A program made the translations under genes and the position numbers. From Lysinibacillus fusiformis (GTDB taxonomy: Bacteria > Bacillota > Bacilli > Bacillales_A > Planococcaceae), in the NCBI RefSeq assembly GCF_002845985.1, contig NZ_PDFK01000005.1, positions 145,311 through 209,310 on the forward strand: a stretch of 64,000 bases of DNA, written 5' to 3'. The notes under the pieces are model-generated. The model saw nothing but the letters and a program-made list of their open reading frames with translations, made no database searches and had not been told where the DNA came from. Each line of letters begins with the position of its first letter. The first letter of the stretch is position 1. This document shows, one piece after another, positions 53,902-63,177 of the stretch.

Positions 53902-53927
53902 AGCGCCAATTTGTGGTGCTTTTTTTA
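53902..53927 (+). terminator. Second terminator upstream of ecfA1
   Basis: AGCGCCA (53902-53908) pairs with TGGTGCT (53914-53920) with one G-T pair and a 5-nt loop, followed by a run of T. About 155 bp with no clear feature, other than a weak promoter-like TCGACA near 54000, lie between it and ecfA1. Confidence 0.7.
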
Positions 53928-54084
53928 ATATATGGGTTTTCTTTAGACGCTCAAAAGTGCACCATCAAATTGAGTTGTTATAGTAGTATTTTTCTTTTAT
54001 CGACATACGGATTGTAGTAGAATTCATACATAAAAAAGTGTAAGTTAGTTAGTAGAGCTGAGCATGTAGAGAGGAGTTCTAGAA

Positions 54085-54930
54085 ATGCCTGAAATTTTAT
54101 CTTTAAATAATGTGACTTTTTCATATACACCAGAAATTCAAGACAGTCGTAATGCTGTAGAACATGTTAGTTTCGCTGTTGAAGAAGGCGAATGGATTGC
54201 CATAGTTGGACATAATGGTTCAGGTAAATCCACTATTGCCAAGCTGATGAACGGCTTGTTATTCCCTCAGCAGGGGGATGTGCGAATATTACGAGAACCC
54301 TTAAGTGAAGAAAACCTTTGGGAATCTCGCTCCTTAATGGGTATGGTTTTTCAAAACCCTGATAATCAGTTTGTAGGTGCCACTGTACAGGATGATGTTG
54401 CATTTGCCTTAGAAAACAATGGTGTGCCTTTTGAAGAAATGGTGAAACGTGTACACGCGGCACTAGAGCAAGTAAAAATGGACACGTTTTTAGATCATGA
54501 GCCACATCACTTATCTGGAGGACAGAAACAACGCGTTGCCATTGCTGGTGCACTTGCACTAAAGCCAAAGCTTCTCATTTTAGATGAGGCTACATCGATG
54601 TTGGATCCTCAGGGCCGTGCAGAGGTGTTACAAACTGTCCAAACATTACGTGCAGAAACGGGATTAACAGTAATATCCATAACACATGATTTAGAAGAAG
54701 CCATGTTAGCAGATCGAGTTCTTTTTATGAATGATGGCAAGAAGTTTGCAGAAGGTACACCTGCTGAAATCTTTGCACTTGGGGACAAGCTAGTTGAGTT
54801 TGGACTAGATTTACCATTTGCCTTGAAGTTATCAAAGCTATTGCAAAAGGAAGGTGTTCCATTAATGGGACAACATATGACAGAAGAAGAGTTGGTGAAT
54901 GATTTATGGACATCAAACTTCAACAAATAA
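54085..54930 (+). CDS. ecfA1: EcfA1, ATPase of the ECF vitamin transporter module
   Basis: A 281-residue ABC ATPase of the shared energy-coupling factor that powers several vitamin-uptake S components. Walker A GHNGSGKS at 42-49, Q-loop FQNPDNQFVGATV (the ECF-type Q helix), signature LSGGQKQR and Walker B LLILDEATSMLDP are present. AGAGGAG precedes ATG 54085. It overlaps ecfA2 by 25 bp. Confidence 0.95.
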   Translation: MPEILSLNNVTFSYTPEIQDSRNAVEHVSFAVEEGEWIAIVGHNGSGKSTIAKLMNGLLFPQQGDVRILREPLSEENLWESRSLMGMVFQNPDNQFVGATVQDDVAFALENNGVPFEEMVKRVHAALEQVKMDTFLDHEPHHLSGGQKQRVAIAGALALKPKLLILDEATSMLDPQGRAEVLQTVQTLRAETGLTVISITHDLEEAMLADRVLFMNDGKKFAEGTPAEIFALGDKLVEFGLDLPFALKLSKLLQKEGVPLMGQHMTEEELVNDLWTSNFNK

Positions 54931-55778
54931 GCTATGCCTATGCACAGGGGACACCTTTTGAAAAACGGGCATTATTCGATGTAGACTTTGACATTCCATC
55001 CCATACTTATCAGGCAATTATAGGTCATACGGGTTCTGGGAAATCAACCATTCTTCAGCATTTTAATGCACTTCTAAGACCTACTTCAGGAGAAGTACAT
55101 ATAGGGGATCGCCTGATTGTAGCTGGGAAAAAAGCAAAGGATTTAAAAGCTGTAAGACAAAAGGTCGGTATTGTCTTTCAATTCCCTGAGCATCAACTAT
55201 TTGAAGAAACAGTGTTAAAGGATATTATGTTTGGGCCAATGAACTTTGGTGTATCAGAGAAGGAGGCTGAAGCACGTGCAAGAGAACTTGTCAGCTTAGT
55301 TGGATTACCGAACAACGTGCTTGAGAAGTCTCCGTTTGATTTATCGGGTGGTCAAATGCGCCGAGTGGCAATTGCGGGTGTTTTGGCGATGGATCCAGAG
55401 GTAATTGTGTTGGATGAACCAACAGCTGGACTTGATCCACGAGGTCAAAAAGAGATCATGGATATGTTTTATCAACTCCATCAAGATCGTCGCCTTACAA
55501 CGATTCTTGTCACACATAGTATGGAGGATGCGGCTCGATATGCAGATAATATTGTAATCATGCATGAAGGAAAAAATGTCTTAAGTGGACCACCACAAAC
55601 TATTTTTAAAGATGGTGAAACATTAAAGAGTTTCCGCTTAGAGCCACCACGTATTGTCCGCTTTCAACAGAAGATTGAGCACATGATGGGTCGGTCCTTG
55701 TCAAAGGTTTGCTTGACGGAAGAGGAACTCGCTGCTGAAATTGCTCAAATGCTTAGAGAGGAGCGTGCAGAGCCATGA
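54906..55778 (+). CDS. ecfA2: EcfA2, second ATPase of the ECF module
   Basis: A 290-residue partner ATPase. Walker A GHTGSGKS at 40-47, Q-loop FQFPEHQLFEETV, signature DLSGGQMRRVAIAG and Walker B VIVLDEPTAGLDP are seen. It forms a heterodimer with EcfA1. Its start lies within ecfA1 and its stop overlaps ecfT (ATGA), so the three subunits are coupled. Confidence 0.95.
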   Translation: MDIKLQQISYAYAQGTPFEKRALFDVDFDIPSHTYQAIIGHTGSGKSTILQHFNALLRPTSGEVHIGDRLIVAGKKAKDLKAVRQKVGIVFQFPEHQLFEETVLKDIMFGPMNFGVSEKEAEARARELVSLVGLPNNVLEKSPFDLSGGQMRRVAIAGVLAMDPEVIVLDEPTAGLDPRGQKEIMDMFYQLHQDRRLTTILVTHSMEDAARYADNIVIMHEGKNVLSGPPQTIFKDGETLKSFRLEPPRIVRFQQKIEHMMGRSLSKVCLTEEELAAEIAQMLREERAEP

Positions 55779-56572
55779 TGGAAAAAATGATCTTTGGACG
55801 CTTCCTACCAGGTGACTCACCTGTGCATAAACTAGATCCACGATCAAAACTAATCTTTGTGTTTGCCTTTATTATTATTGTGTTTTTGGCCAACAATACA
55901 GTGACCTATGCTATGCTGCTAGCATTTACGCTCTTGATTGTATTAGTATCACGTATTCGTCTGTATTTTTTAATTAATGGTCTCAAACCGGTTCTCTTTT
56001 TAATGGCTTTCACATTTCTTCTTCATATATTTATGACGAAGGAAGGCGTCCCTGTTTTCGAGTCAAAGTTTATCACGATATACGATGAAGGAATTAGACG
56101 AGGAATATTTATTTCGGTACGTTTTCTAGTATTAGTATTTATGACATCTATCTTAACGTTAACAACATCACCGATCTCCATTACAGATGGTATTGAGGTT
56201 CTTTTAAATCCATTAAAAGCAATAAAAGTACCAGTTCATGAATTGGCTTTGATGATGTCCATTTCCTTACGTTTCATACCAACTTTAATGGATGAAACAG
56301 ATAAGATTATGAAGGCACAAATGGCCCGAGGCTCAGATTTATCCTCTGGACCAATAAAAGATCGTATAAAGGCAGTAGTGCCATTGTTAGTACCACTTTT
56401 TGTCAGTGCATTTAAGAGAGCTGAGGATCTAGCAACTGCGATGGAAGTAAGAGGCTATCGTGGTGGTGAAGGTCGTACAAGGTACCGTAGGCTAAAATGG
56501 GATATGGGTGACACATTTGCACTTGTGTTACTAGTAGCAATAGGCGTATTGCTATTCTTTTATAGAAGTTAA
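55775..56572 (+). CDS. ecfT: EcfT, transmembrane scaffold of the ECF module
   Basis: A 265-residue membrane protein with hydrophobic spans in the first about 130 residues and two cytoplasmic coupling helices carrying the characteristic Ala-Arg-Gly motifs (AQMARGSDL and AMEVRGYRGG-type). It joins the ATPases to interchangeable S components encoded elsewhere; none is encoded here. ATG 55775 and 55778 are both possible. Confidence 0.95.
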   Translation: MMEKMIFGRFLPGDSPVHKLDPRSKLIFVFAFIIIVFLANNTVTYAMLLAFTLLIVLVSRIRLYFLINGLKPVLFLMAFTFLLHIFMTKEGVPVFESKFITIYDEGIRRGIFISVRFLVLVFMTSILTLTTSPISITDGIEVLLNPLKAIKVPVHELALMMSISLRFIPTLMDETDKIMKAQMARGSDLSSGPIKDRIKAVVPLLVPLFVSAFKRAEDLATAMEVRGYRGGEGRTRYRRLKWDMGDTFALVLLVAIGVLLFFYRS

Positions 56573-56586
56573 AAGGAGTAGGCTTG

Positions 56587-57327
56587 ATGCGACGATTAAA
56601 AGTAATTATAAGCTATGATGGAACGCTTTTTTCTGGCTATCAAGTACAGCCTGGAGAGCGCACAGTACAGGCTGAGCTTGAGCGTGTACTGTCCATTATG
56701 CATAAAGGAGAAAAGATTAAGGTAACTGCAAGTGGACGTACAGATGCAAGAGTTCATGCTACAGGACAAACATTGCATTTCGATACACCTCTTGCCATTC
56801 CAGTTGACAAGTATAGCAAGGCTTTGAATGTGCAACTACCAAGAGATATTCGCGTACTATCGGTAGAGGAAGTGGCACATGACTTTCATGCACGCTATAG
56901 TGTGACAGGGAAGCGCTATCGCTATATTTGGTCTTGTGAGCCTATCCAAAGCCCATTTCGCAGATATTACACAGTCGAGACAAGTGGCGTCAAACCTAAT
57001 GTAGAGGCGATGCAAGAGGCAGCTAAGGCTATCGTTGGTACACATGACTTTTCATGCTTTTGTGCAGCGAATACAAGTGTGAAGGATAAAGTACGTACTG
57101 TCACGACACTGCAATTTGAATGGCATGGAGAAGAACTTCATATGGTGATTGAAGGCAATGGTTTCTTATATAATATGGTGCGTATTATTGCAGGTACACT
57201 TTGGGAGGTTGGCTTAGGTCGCCGCACGATTGATAATGTGGCACTTGTAGTCGCCTCTGAAGATCGCGATAAAGCGGGAAAAACCGCGCCACCACAAGGG
57301 TTATACTTAGAAAAAGTGTTCTATTAG
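56587..57327 (+). CDS. truA: TruA, tRNA pseudouridine(38-40) synthase
   Basis: A 246-residue enzyme modifying the anticodon arm. The catalytic aspartate lies in ASGRTDARVHATGQ, and the second half has the GNGFLYNMVRIIAGTLWEVG motif. AAAAGGAG (56571-56578) spaces to ATG 56587; a TTG one codon upstream is also in frame. It follows ecfT by 14 bp, the conserved order. Confidence 0.96.
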   Translation: MRRLKVIISYDGTLFSGYQVQPGERTVQAELERVLSIMHKGEKIKVTASGRTDARVHATGQTLHFDTPLAIPVDKYSKALNVQLPRDIRVLSVEEVAHDFHARYSVTGKRYRYIWSCEPIQSPFRRYYTVETSGVKPNVEAMQEAAKAIVGTHDFSCFCAANTSVKDKVRTVTTLQFEWHGEELHMVIEGNGFLYNMVRIIAGTLWEVGLGRRTIDNVALVVASEDRDKAGKTAPPQGLYLEKVFY

Positions 57328-57376
57328 TGATGTTTTAGAATTCTGAACAACTTTACCAGGCGTTTAATGAAATTGC

Positions 57377-57405
57377 TTGACTTTAAAAGTCATTCATTAT
57401 ATGAT
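57377..57405 (+). promoter_or_regulatory. SigA-type promoter of rplM-rpsI
   Basis: TTGACT (57377-57382), exactly 17 bp, TATGAT (57400-57405), 50 bp after truA. Confidence 0.82.
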
Positions 57406-57411
57406 AACAGA

Positions 57412-57482
57412 TGGTATTTTCATTACCACCACAAATAAGCCCCGAAACTTATAGTGTAGTCTAATGAAAAATAACGGTAATC
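57412..57482 (+). promoter_or_regulatory. L13 ribosomal protein leader
   Basis: TATTTTCATTA (57415-57425) pairs with TAATGAAAA and the following ATA (57462-57473), enclosing a conserved-looking CCACCACAAATAAG, a small AATAAG/CTTAT hairpin and TAGTGTAGTC. Position and architecture fit the rplM leader known in Bacillales, through which L13 controls its own operon. The family assignment rests on memory of its layout. Confidence 0.65.
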
Positions 57483-57505
57483 GAATCGATTAGGAGGATA
57501 TATAC

Positions 57506-57943
57506 ATGCGTACAACATTCATGGCTAAAGGTCACGAAGTAGACCGTAAATGGTTAGTAGTTGATGCAGAAGGCCAAACTCTTGGACGTTTAGCTTCTGA
57601 AGTAGCTGCAATCTTACGTGGTAAACATAAACCAACATTCACACCAAACGTTGACACAGGTGATCACGTAATCATCATCAACGCTGACAAAATCCATTTA
57701 ACTGGTAACAAATTAGAGGGTAAACTTTACCGTCACCATACTCAATTTGCAGGTGGTTTAAAAACGCGTACTGCTGGTGAAATGCTAGATAAGTACCCAA
57801 CAAGAATGATCGAATTAGCAGTTAAAGGAATGCTTCCTAAAAACTCTTTAGGTCGCAAAATGTTCACTAAACTTAACGTTTATACTGGAACAGAGCATCC
57901 ACATGCTGCACAAAAACCAGAAGCATACGAGCTTCGCGGATAA
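57506..57943 (+). CDS. rplM: 50S ribosomal protein L13
   Basis: A 145-residue early-assembly protein. [20 protein letters not shown] and the [25 protein letters not shown] segment are diagnostic. TTAGGAGGAT precedes ATG 57506. It pairs with rpsI in a two-gene operon. Confidence 0.97.
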   Translation: MRTTFMAKGHEVDRKWLVVDAEGQTLGRLASEVAAILRGKHKPTFTPNVDTGDHVIIINADKIHLTGNKLEGKLYRHHTQFAGGLKTRTAGEMLDKYPTRMIELAVKGMLPKNSLGRKMFTKLNVYTGTEHPHAAQKPEAYELRG

Positions 57944-57968
57944 TATAAATTAAGAGGAGGATATTACT

Positions 57969-58361
57969 TTGGCACAAGTTCAATACATCGGCACTGGTCG
58001 CCGTAAAAGCTCTGTAGCTCGCGTACGTTTAGTACCAGGTACAGGTAAAATTGTTATCAATAAACGTGAAATCGAAGAATACGTACCATTCGCTGCATTA
58101 CGCGAAGTAATTAAACAACCATTAGTAGCTACTGAAACTACAGGAAGCTATGATATCCACGTAAACGTTAACGGTGGTGGATACACTGGTCAAGCTGGTG
58201 CTGTTCGTCACGGTATCGCTCGTGCTCTACTTCAAGTAGACCCAGATTTCCGTGCTGCATTAAAATCAGCTGGATTACTTACTCGTGATTCACGCATGAA
58301 AGAACGTAAAAAACCAGGTCTACGCGGCGCTCGTCGTGCACCTCAGTTCTCAAAACGTTAA
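57969..58361 (+). CDS. rpsI: 30S ribosomal protein S9
   Basis: A 130-residue protein whose basic tail (PQFSKR) reaches P-site t[23 protein letters not shown] is typical. The start codon is TTG 57969, with AGAGGAGGAT upstream. A strong terminator ends the operon. Confidence 0.96.
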   Translation: MAQVQYIGTGRRKSSVARVRLVPGTGKIVINKREIEEYVPFAALREVIKQPLVATETTGSYDIHVNVNGGGYTGQAGAVRHGIARALLQVDPDFRAALKSAGLLTRDSRMKERKKPGLRGARRAPQFSKR

Positions 58362-58378
58362 TATCAGCGTTCTATATC

Positions 58379-58416
58379 AAGACTCTTTCTACTTTTGTGG
58401 AAAGAGTCTTTTTTGT
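58379..58416 (+). terminator. Intrinsic terminator after rpsI
   Basis: AAGACTCTTTC (58379-58389) pairs perfectly with GAAAGAGTCTT (58400-58410), followed by TTTTG. Confidence 0.93.
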
Positions 58417-58750
58417 TATTTAGTCATTAGACTAAAGGTTGCTTACTCTTATTTCTTATAAAGCGGATGATTGCAAATTCTAGATGCGATGTAACACTGC
58501 CAATGACTAGTGTGAACCAGTATGTAGCTGTCCCTTTTTACATAATCATTACTATTTCCGCACAGATTTAAGATATATTAAAAATATTTTCGCATAAGTT
58601 TATGTTTTTTTAAGAAATTATTTAGAGGGAGTTTAACATTCCACTTTAATATAGTTCTTGAAGGTACTACAAACCATGCATTTTCTTGAAATTGTCATTA
58701 TGGGTTTGGCGTAACTCAAAAATAGAATGTAACGATGGAGGTAAGTAGGT
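58417..58750. other. AT-rich spacer without a recognised gene
   Basis: About 334 bp. It includes a small dyad TTAGTC-ATTA-GACTAA just after the rpsI terminator and, at the far end, GGAGGTAAG, the ribosome site of the next gene. No open frame or convincing promoter was seen. In B. subtilis ybaJ and ybaK occupy this interval; I found no trace of them. Confidence 0.5.
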
Positions 58751-59713
58751 ATGAAAAAATTATTGATAGTATCGGTTGCGGCAATGGCACTACTTGCAGC
58801 ATGTCAAGATAAGGAGCCTGAGAAAGGCAATAGTGAGGAAATAAAAACAGAAAGTGCTGCTACAACGAAGGATCAAGCAAAGGAGCAATTAACGAAGGGT
58901 GAAGAAATGGCCAATATATTAAGTAGTACGAATTGGCAAGGCACAAAAGTATATGATAAAGACAACAATGATTTAACTGCGGAGAATTCTAACTTTATTG
59001 GCTTAGCAAAATATGATGCTGAGGCAGGTCATTATGAATTCTTTGACGCTGCTACTGGTGAAAGCCGTGATGATAAAGGGACGTTCTTTATCACAAATGA
59101 TGGGACACAAAGAATTTTAATTTCTGAATCCAAGGATTATCAAGCTATTGTAGAAATTACAGAGCTAAACGATAGTATCTTTACTTATAAAAGAATGGGC
59201 AAAGATGCTGCTGGCAATGAGGTAGAAGTGTTCGTTGAGCATATTCCATATAAAGAAAATGAACTGGCATTTACCGATTCAAATAAAACGCTGAATGCTT
59301 CAACAGGTAATATTGTTACAGACGTTGACGGAGATAAGATTTTAGCTGATACATTATGGCACGGAACTGTTGTATTAGATGAAGCAGGTAATGATTTAAC
59401 AGAGTTTAATTCAAATTTTATCAGCATTGCAAAATATGACGCAAATACAAATAAATATGAGTTCTTCAACCCTGAAACAGGTGAGAGTCGTGGCGACTAT
59501 GGTTATTTTAATGTCATTCATGGCAATAAAATAAGAGCTCATGTTTCAATCGGTGATAATAAGTATGGCGTTGCCCTTGAAATTACTGAAATCAATGAGA
59601 AGAAATTCACGTATAAACGTACAGGTAAAGACAAAGACGGTAATAATATAACTGTATTTGTTGAGCATGAACCTTATGAAGGTGGATTAAATCCTGTATT
59701 TACAATGCAATAA
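58751..59713 (+). CDS. Lipoprotein with two tandem DUF4822-like domains
   Basis: A 320-residue secreted lipoprotein: signal peptide MKKLLIVSVAAMALLAAC with lipobox cysteine at 18, then an acidic linker to about residue 50. Two copies of one domain follow (about 55-170 and 198-312). Each reads W-GT-V-D-GNDLTE-NSNFI-AKYD, YEFF-TGESR, EITE, FTYKR-GKD-GN and VFVEH-PY. This resembles the uncharacterised DUF4822 family; function unknown. GGAGG precedes ATG 58751. It is monocistronic, bounded by terminators. Confidence 0.82.
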   Translation: MKKLLIVSVAAMALLAACQDKEPEKGNSEEIKTESAATTKDQAKEQLTKGEEMANILSSTNWQGTKVYDKDNNDLTAENSNFIGLAKYDAEAGHYEFFDAATGESRDDKGTFFITNDGTQRILISESKDYQAIVEITELNDSIFTYKRMGKDAAGNEVEVFVEHIPYKENELAFTDSNKTLNASTGNIVTDVDGDKILADTLWHGTVVLDEAGNDLTEFNSNFISIAKYDANTNKYEFFNPETGESRGDYGYFNVIHGNKIRAHVSIGDNKYGVALEITEINEKKFTYKRTGKDKDGNNITVFVEHEPYEGGLNPVFTMQ

Positions 59714-59747
59714 AATGATACTTCCTCCTTTATTATAGAAGAAAATC

Positions 59748-59782
59748 AAAACTCCTAAGTTTATTACTTGGGAGTTTTTTTT
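59748..59782 (+). terminator. Intrinsic terminator after the lipoprotein gene
   Basis: AAAACTCC-AAG (59748-59759) pairs with CTT-GGAGTTTT (59767-59778), continuing into a run of T. Confidence 0.88.
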
Positions 59783-59844
59783 ACTTTCTGGCATAGTTCA
59801 TCTACTAATTTCGTACACTAAATGTAAAAGGGTGGTGGATATGG

Positions 59845-60558
59845 GTGAAGCGCTGGCTTGCACTAGGAGTAATTATGCTTATGAGTATAGTGGTCGTGGC
59901 ATATGAAACAAATGCTTCGGACCGTAACTTCTTCTTACCAGACCCACTTGGTGGCATCAAAATTGTCATTGATGCAGGGCATGGTGGTGAGGACGGAGGA
60001 GCTTCAAAGGGCGAAGTAATTGAAAAGGAAATTACACTTGCAATTGCTCAGCATGTGGAGAAGAAATTAAAGAAAAAAGGCGCAACAGTCGTAATGACGC
60101 GAACAAAAAACGGGGATGTGATTGATGAGCATGCGCCGTCGGAAAAGTATGGAACTTTAAGAGAGCGGAAAAAGCAGGATATTTTCTTAAGAAAGGATAT
60201 CGTTGAAAAAGAAAAGCCTGATGTATTTATTACAATTCATGCAAATGCTATACCCGAAACAAAATGGCGTGGTGCACAGGTGTTTTATCATAAGGAAGGA
60301 CATGCCGATGGCGAAATTCTTGCCAAGAGTATTCAACAATCCATTCGCACTAATCTAAAAAATACAGACCGAGAAGCTTTGTCTATTAAGCAAATTTATT
60401 TACTGAAGAAAGTAGAAGTCCCTGCAGCATTAGTAGAGACTGGTTTTATCAGTAATGATGAAGAACGAGCATTATTAATCGATAAGAACTACCAGGAAAA
60501 AATGGCAGATGCCATAGTTGAAGGTATAGAAGAGTATTTATTAGCTAAGATTGAGTAG
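59845..60558 (+). CDS. cwlD: CwlD, spore-cortex N-acetylmuramoyl-L-alanine amidase
   Basis: A 237-residue Amidase_3 enzyme. With PdaA it makes muramic-delta-lactam, the cortex mark recognised by germination lytic enzymes. A signal or anchor segment (about 3-20) precedes the zinc site: His in IDAGHGGEDGG, Glu in VIEKEIT, His in TIHANA, and the catalytic Glu in VETGFISN. GTG 59845 follows AGGGTGGTGG; an overlapping ATG at 59841 is out of frame. Confidence 0.94.
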   Translation: MKRWLALGVIMLMSIVVVAYETNASDRNFFLPDPLGGIKIVIDAGHGGEDGGASKGEVIEKEITLAIAQHVEKKLKKKGATVVMTRTKNGDVIDEHAPSEKYGTLRERKKQDIFLRKDIVEKEKPDVFITIHANAIPETKWRGAQVFYHKEGHADGEILAKSIQQSIRTNLKNTDREALSIKQIYLLKKVEVPAALVETGFISNDEERALLIDKNYQEKMADAIVEGIEEYLLAKIE

Positions 60559-60630
60559 AGCAACATCTACAACGTAAACCATATCAGTATGATATACTAA
60601 CATTGAGACAATATAAGGGGAGTGTTCGTC

Positions 60631-61686
60631 GTGATTACTGAACAACAAGTACGAGAAATACTAGGACAACTACAAGATCCATTTTTACATAAATCGCTTG
60701 CAGAAACAGATGGTATTACAAACGTAGCAATAAAAGAAGAAAAAAATCATGTTAGTGTAAAAATTGCGATCGCTAAATTAAATACACCTGAACAGCTACA
60801 GCTACAAATGAAGGTTGTTGAGGTGTTGAAAGAAGCGGGTGCAAATACGGTTGGCATTCGTTTTGAAGAACTATCAACAGAAAAATTACAAAGCTTCCGT
60901 GGCACTGCAACAGAGTCAGAAGCACAAGATATTTTATCTCCACTAAGCACAGTACAAGTGATTTCAATTGCTTCTGGTAAAGGGGGAGTAGGTAAATCTA
61001 CAGTATCAGTTAACTTAGCTGTTGCTTTAGCTCGTCTAGGAAAGAAGGTCGGATTAATCGACGCCGATATTTATGGCTTTAGTGTGCCCGATATGATGGG
61101 TGTGACGGATATGCCTAAAGTAGTTGACAATCGTATTTTCCCCGTAGATCGCTTGGGTGTAAAAATGATTTCAATGGGCTTCTTTGTGGAAAACAACGCA
61201 CCGATTGTATGGCGTGGTCCAATGCTAGGTAAAGTATTAGATCAGTTTTTCCGTGATGTTGAATGGGGAGAGCTAGACTATCTACTATTAGATTTACCTC
61301 CAGGCACAGGTGACGTAGCATTAGATATCCATCAAATGCTACCATCATCAAAAGAAATTGTTGTCACAACACCGCATCCGACAGCAGCATTTGTTGCAGC
61401 TCGTGCAGGAGCAATGGCTCTTCAAACAGACCATGAAATTTTAGGTGTTATCGAAAATATGGCTTGGTTTGAATCTAAATCAGGTGATCGAGAATTTGTC
61501 TTTGGACAAGGAGGCGGACCTAAGCTAGCTGATGAATTACGTACAGAGCTGCTTGGGCAGATTCCGCTTGGTCAACCCGATTGGACAGAAGAAGATTTTG
61601 CTCCGTCTGTTTATGCTGAGAAACATACGACAGGACAAATTTATTTAGACATCGCGACGAAAATCATTGATAAATTAAGTAAATAA
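60631..61686 (+). CDS. salA: SalA, Mrp/ApbC-family P-loop ATPase
   Basis: A 351-residue ParA/MinD-like protein: N-terminal DUF59-type domain (about 1-85), then deviant Walker A GKGGVGKS at 116-123, DADIYGFSVPD and DLPPGTGD. Relatives carry Fe-S clusters; B. subtilis SalA acts in gene regulation (derepressing aprE via ScoC). I see no C-terminal CxxC, so an Fe-S carrier role is doubtful. GTG 60631 has AAGGGGAG at 60615-60622; a GTG nine bases upstream is too close to that site. Confidence 0.92.
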   Translation: MITEQQVREILGQLQDPFLHKSLAETDGITNVAIKEEKNHVSVKIAIAKLNTPEQLQLQMKVVEVLKEAGANTVGIRFEELSTEKLQSFRGTATESEAQDILSPLSTVQVISIASGKGGVGKSTVSVNLAVALARLGKKVGLIDADIYGFSVPDMMGVTDMPKVVDNRIFPVDRLGVKMISMGFFVENNAPIVWRGPMLGKVLDQFFRDVEWGELDYLLLDLPPGTGDVALDIHQMLPSSKEIVVTTPHPTAAFVAARAGAMALQTDHEILGVIENMAWFESKSGDREFVFGQGGGPKLADELRTELLGQIPLGQPDWTEEDFAPSVYAEKHTTGQIYLDIATKIIDKLSK

Positions 61687-61689
61687 ATA

Positions 61690-61728
61690 AAAAACGGATT
61701 TCCACCTTTTATGGGGAAATCCGTTTTT
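61690..61728. terminator. Bidirectional terminator between salA and gerD
   Basis: AAAAACGGATTTCC (61690-61703) pairs with GGAAATCCGTTTTT (61715-61728). Tracts of A and T on both sides let it serve both converging genes. Confidence 0.93.
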
Positions 61729-61740
61729 AAATTGCTATGG

Positions 61741-62349
61741 TTACTCAGTACTTTTTTGCTCCTTATCCGATCCGCCATCACTTTCACCACTAGCTTCTTT
61801 CTTATCGCCACTTCCTGATGAACCCGTTTCGCCACTCTTTTTAATAAGTTCCTGCCATTTAGATTGCATTAAAGGGCTTTCGATCGTTTCCTTTACCACT
61901 TGCTCCATTTGCTTGCGCATATTGGATGATTTTAGGATGGTCTCTAGCTGCTTTTGCATATCGGGTTGCCCAAAAAAGGCCTCCATATCCTTTTGGAAAG
62001 TCGGATCTTTTATTAAGTCCTTCATAATATCCTGTTGCTGTTTTTGCATGCTTTTTGCAACAGTTTCTTTAAATTTTGGATCTTCAAAGGTTTTCTTCCA
62101 AAAGTCTTCTGCTTCCTTGGAAAGTAATGTTTCCTCAGTAGCCTTTTTCACTTCATCATGCTCTAAAATCAAAAGCTCACGGAAACTTGGCTCCTCCAAA
62201 AGCTGTCGCAATGCCTTTTTACCATCCTCTGTTTGCAAAGAGTCAATCATGATTTTTTTTATTTCATCATAGGACATGGTAGAGGTTTTATCTTGTGAAC
62301 AGGCAGAAAGAAAAAGCATTAGAATCAATAATAAGGTGAATTTTCGCAT
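61741..62349 (-). CDS. gerD: GerD, spore germination lipoprotein
   Basis: A 202-residue lipoprotein that clusters the germinant receptors in the spore inner membrane. Signal peptide MRKFTLLLILMLFLSAC carries the lipobox cysteine at 17. The helical core (YDEIKKIMIDSLQTEDGKKAL, EDFWKKTFEDPKF and ESPLMQSKWQELIKK) follows B. subtilis GerD. The last about 30 residues are Gly/Ser/Glu-rich low complexity. The ATG at 62349 is used with AAAGGA; an in-frame TTG at 62355 is the alternative. It faces salA and diverges from kbaA. Confidence 0.9.
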   Translation of the reverse strand: MRKFTLLLILMLFLSACSQDKTSTMSYDEIKKIMIDSLQTEDGKKALRQLLEEPSFRELLILEHDEVKKATEETLLSKEAEDFWKKTFEDPKFKETVAKSMQKQQQDIMKDLIKDPTFQKDMEAFFGQPDMQKQLETILKSSNMRKQMEQVVKETIESPLMQSKWQELIKKSGETGSSGSGDKKEASGESDGGSDKEQKSTE

Positions 62350-62500
62350 CGACAATCAGTCCTTTCTCTAGATAGACTCTTTCAATTATTGTTCACATTT
62401 CTCGGGACTTTATGTATTGGTTAGGATGAGAAATAGCTTTTTTAACAAGGCATTGATAAAATAAGGACAGATATATTGAGAAATTGGGGGATTTTTAGTT

Positions 62501-63175
62501 GTGACGATACGAAATTGGGCAAAGTTTTTCTTCTTTGCAATGCTCGTTGGTGGTGCAGTCAACGGAGTTTTTAGTTTATTTATTCGCTGGGAATTTTTCC
62601 AACCATACATAGCAAATGGTCAATGGGGCGAATTTTTCGCTGGACTTTTATGGATGGTTTTCTTAGGGTTTACCATGAGTGTTATAGCACAAGCTGGTTT
62701 TTTTGCTTATTTAACACTTCATCAAGTAGGTGTTAATATTTTTAGAACACTGACATTATGGAATTGGGTACAGCTATTATTAATTGCCATAACGATTTTC
62801 GATATTATATTCTTCCGCTTTATTCCTGGTGTGAAGGATGGACAAAGCTGGTTGTTCTACGTTGGATTATTAATTGTTCTAATATTTGGTGCAATAGCAA
62901 CAGCTGTTCAAAAAGTAAAATTAACGGGGAAAAAGCATGTAATGATTTCGGCTCTATTCTTTATGATTGTCATTACAACGCTGGAATGGACAATTGCATT
63001 AATGGGTCGTGATGAAAATATTAATGAATATGTTGCGCTTTTATTATTCCCATTATTGGCTGTTAATGCGTATCAACTATTAGTATTGCCTAAATATAAT
63101 GCAAAATCCGATGAAGATCGTCAAAAATTAGAAGCACGCCGCAAAGCTCGTCGTGAACAGGCTAAAAATGCATAA
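62501..63175 (+). CDS. kbaA: KbaA, KinB-signalling membrane protein
   Basis: A 224-residue membrane protein with about six spans, required in B. subtilis for full KinB activity and so for feeding the sporulation phosphorelay. The N-terminal span (FFFAMLVGGAVNGVFSLFIRW) and the position between gerD and pdaB identify it. Start GTG 62501 with GGGGG upstream at slightly long distance. The C-terminus is a basic charged tail (about 25 residues). No kinB is in view. Confidence 0.88.
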   Translation: MTIRNWAKFFFFAMLVGGAVNGVFSLFIRWEFFQPYIANGQWGEFFAGLLWMVFLGFTMSVIAQAGFFAYLTLHQVGVNIFRTLTLWNWVQLLLIAITIFDIIFFRFIPGVKDGQSWLFYVGLLIVLIFGAIATAVQKVKLTGKKHVMISALFFMIVITTLEWTIALMGRDENINEYVALLLFPLLAVNAYQLLVLPKYNAKSDEDRQKLEARRKARREQAKNA

Positions 63176-63177
63176 GA

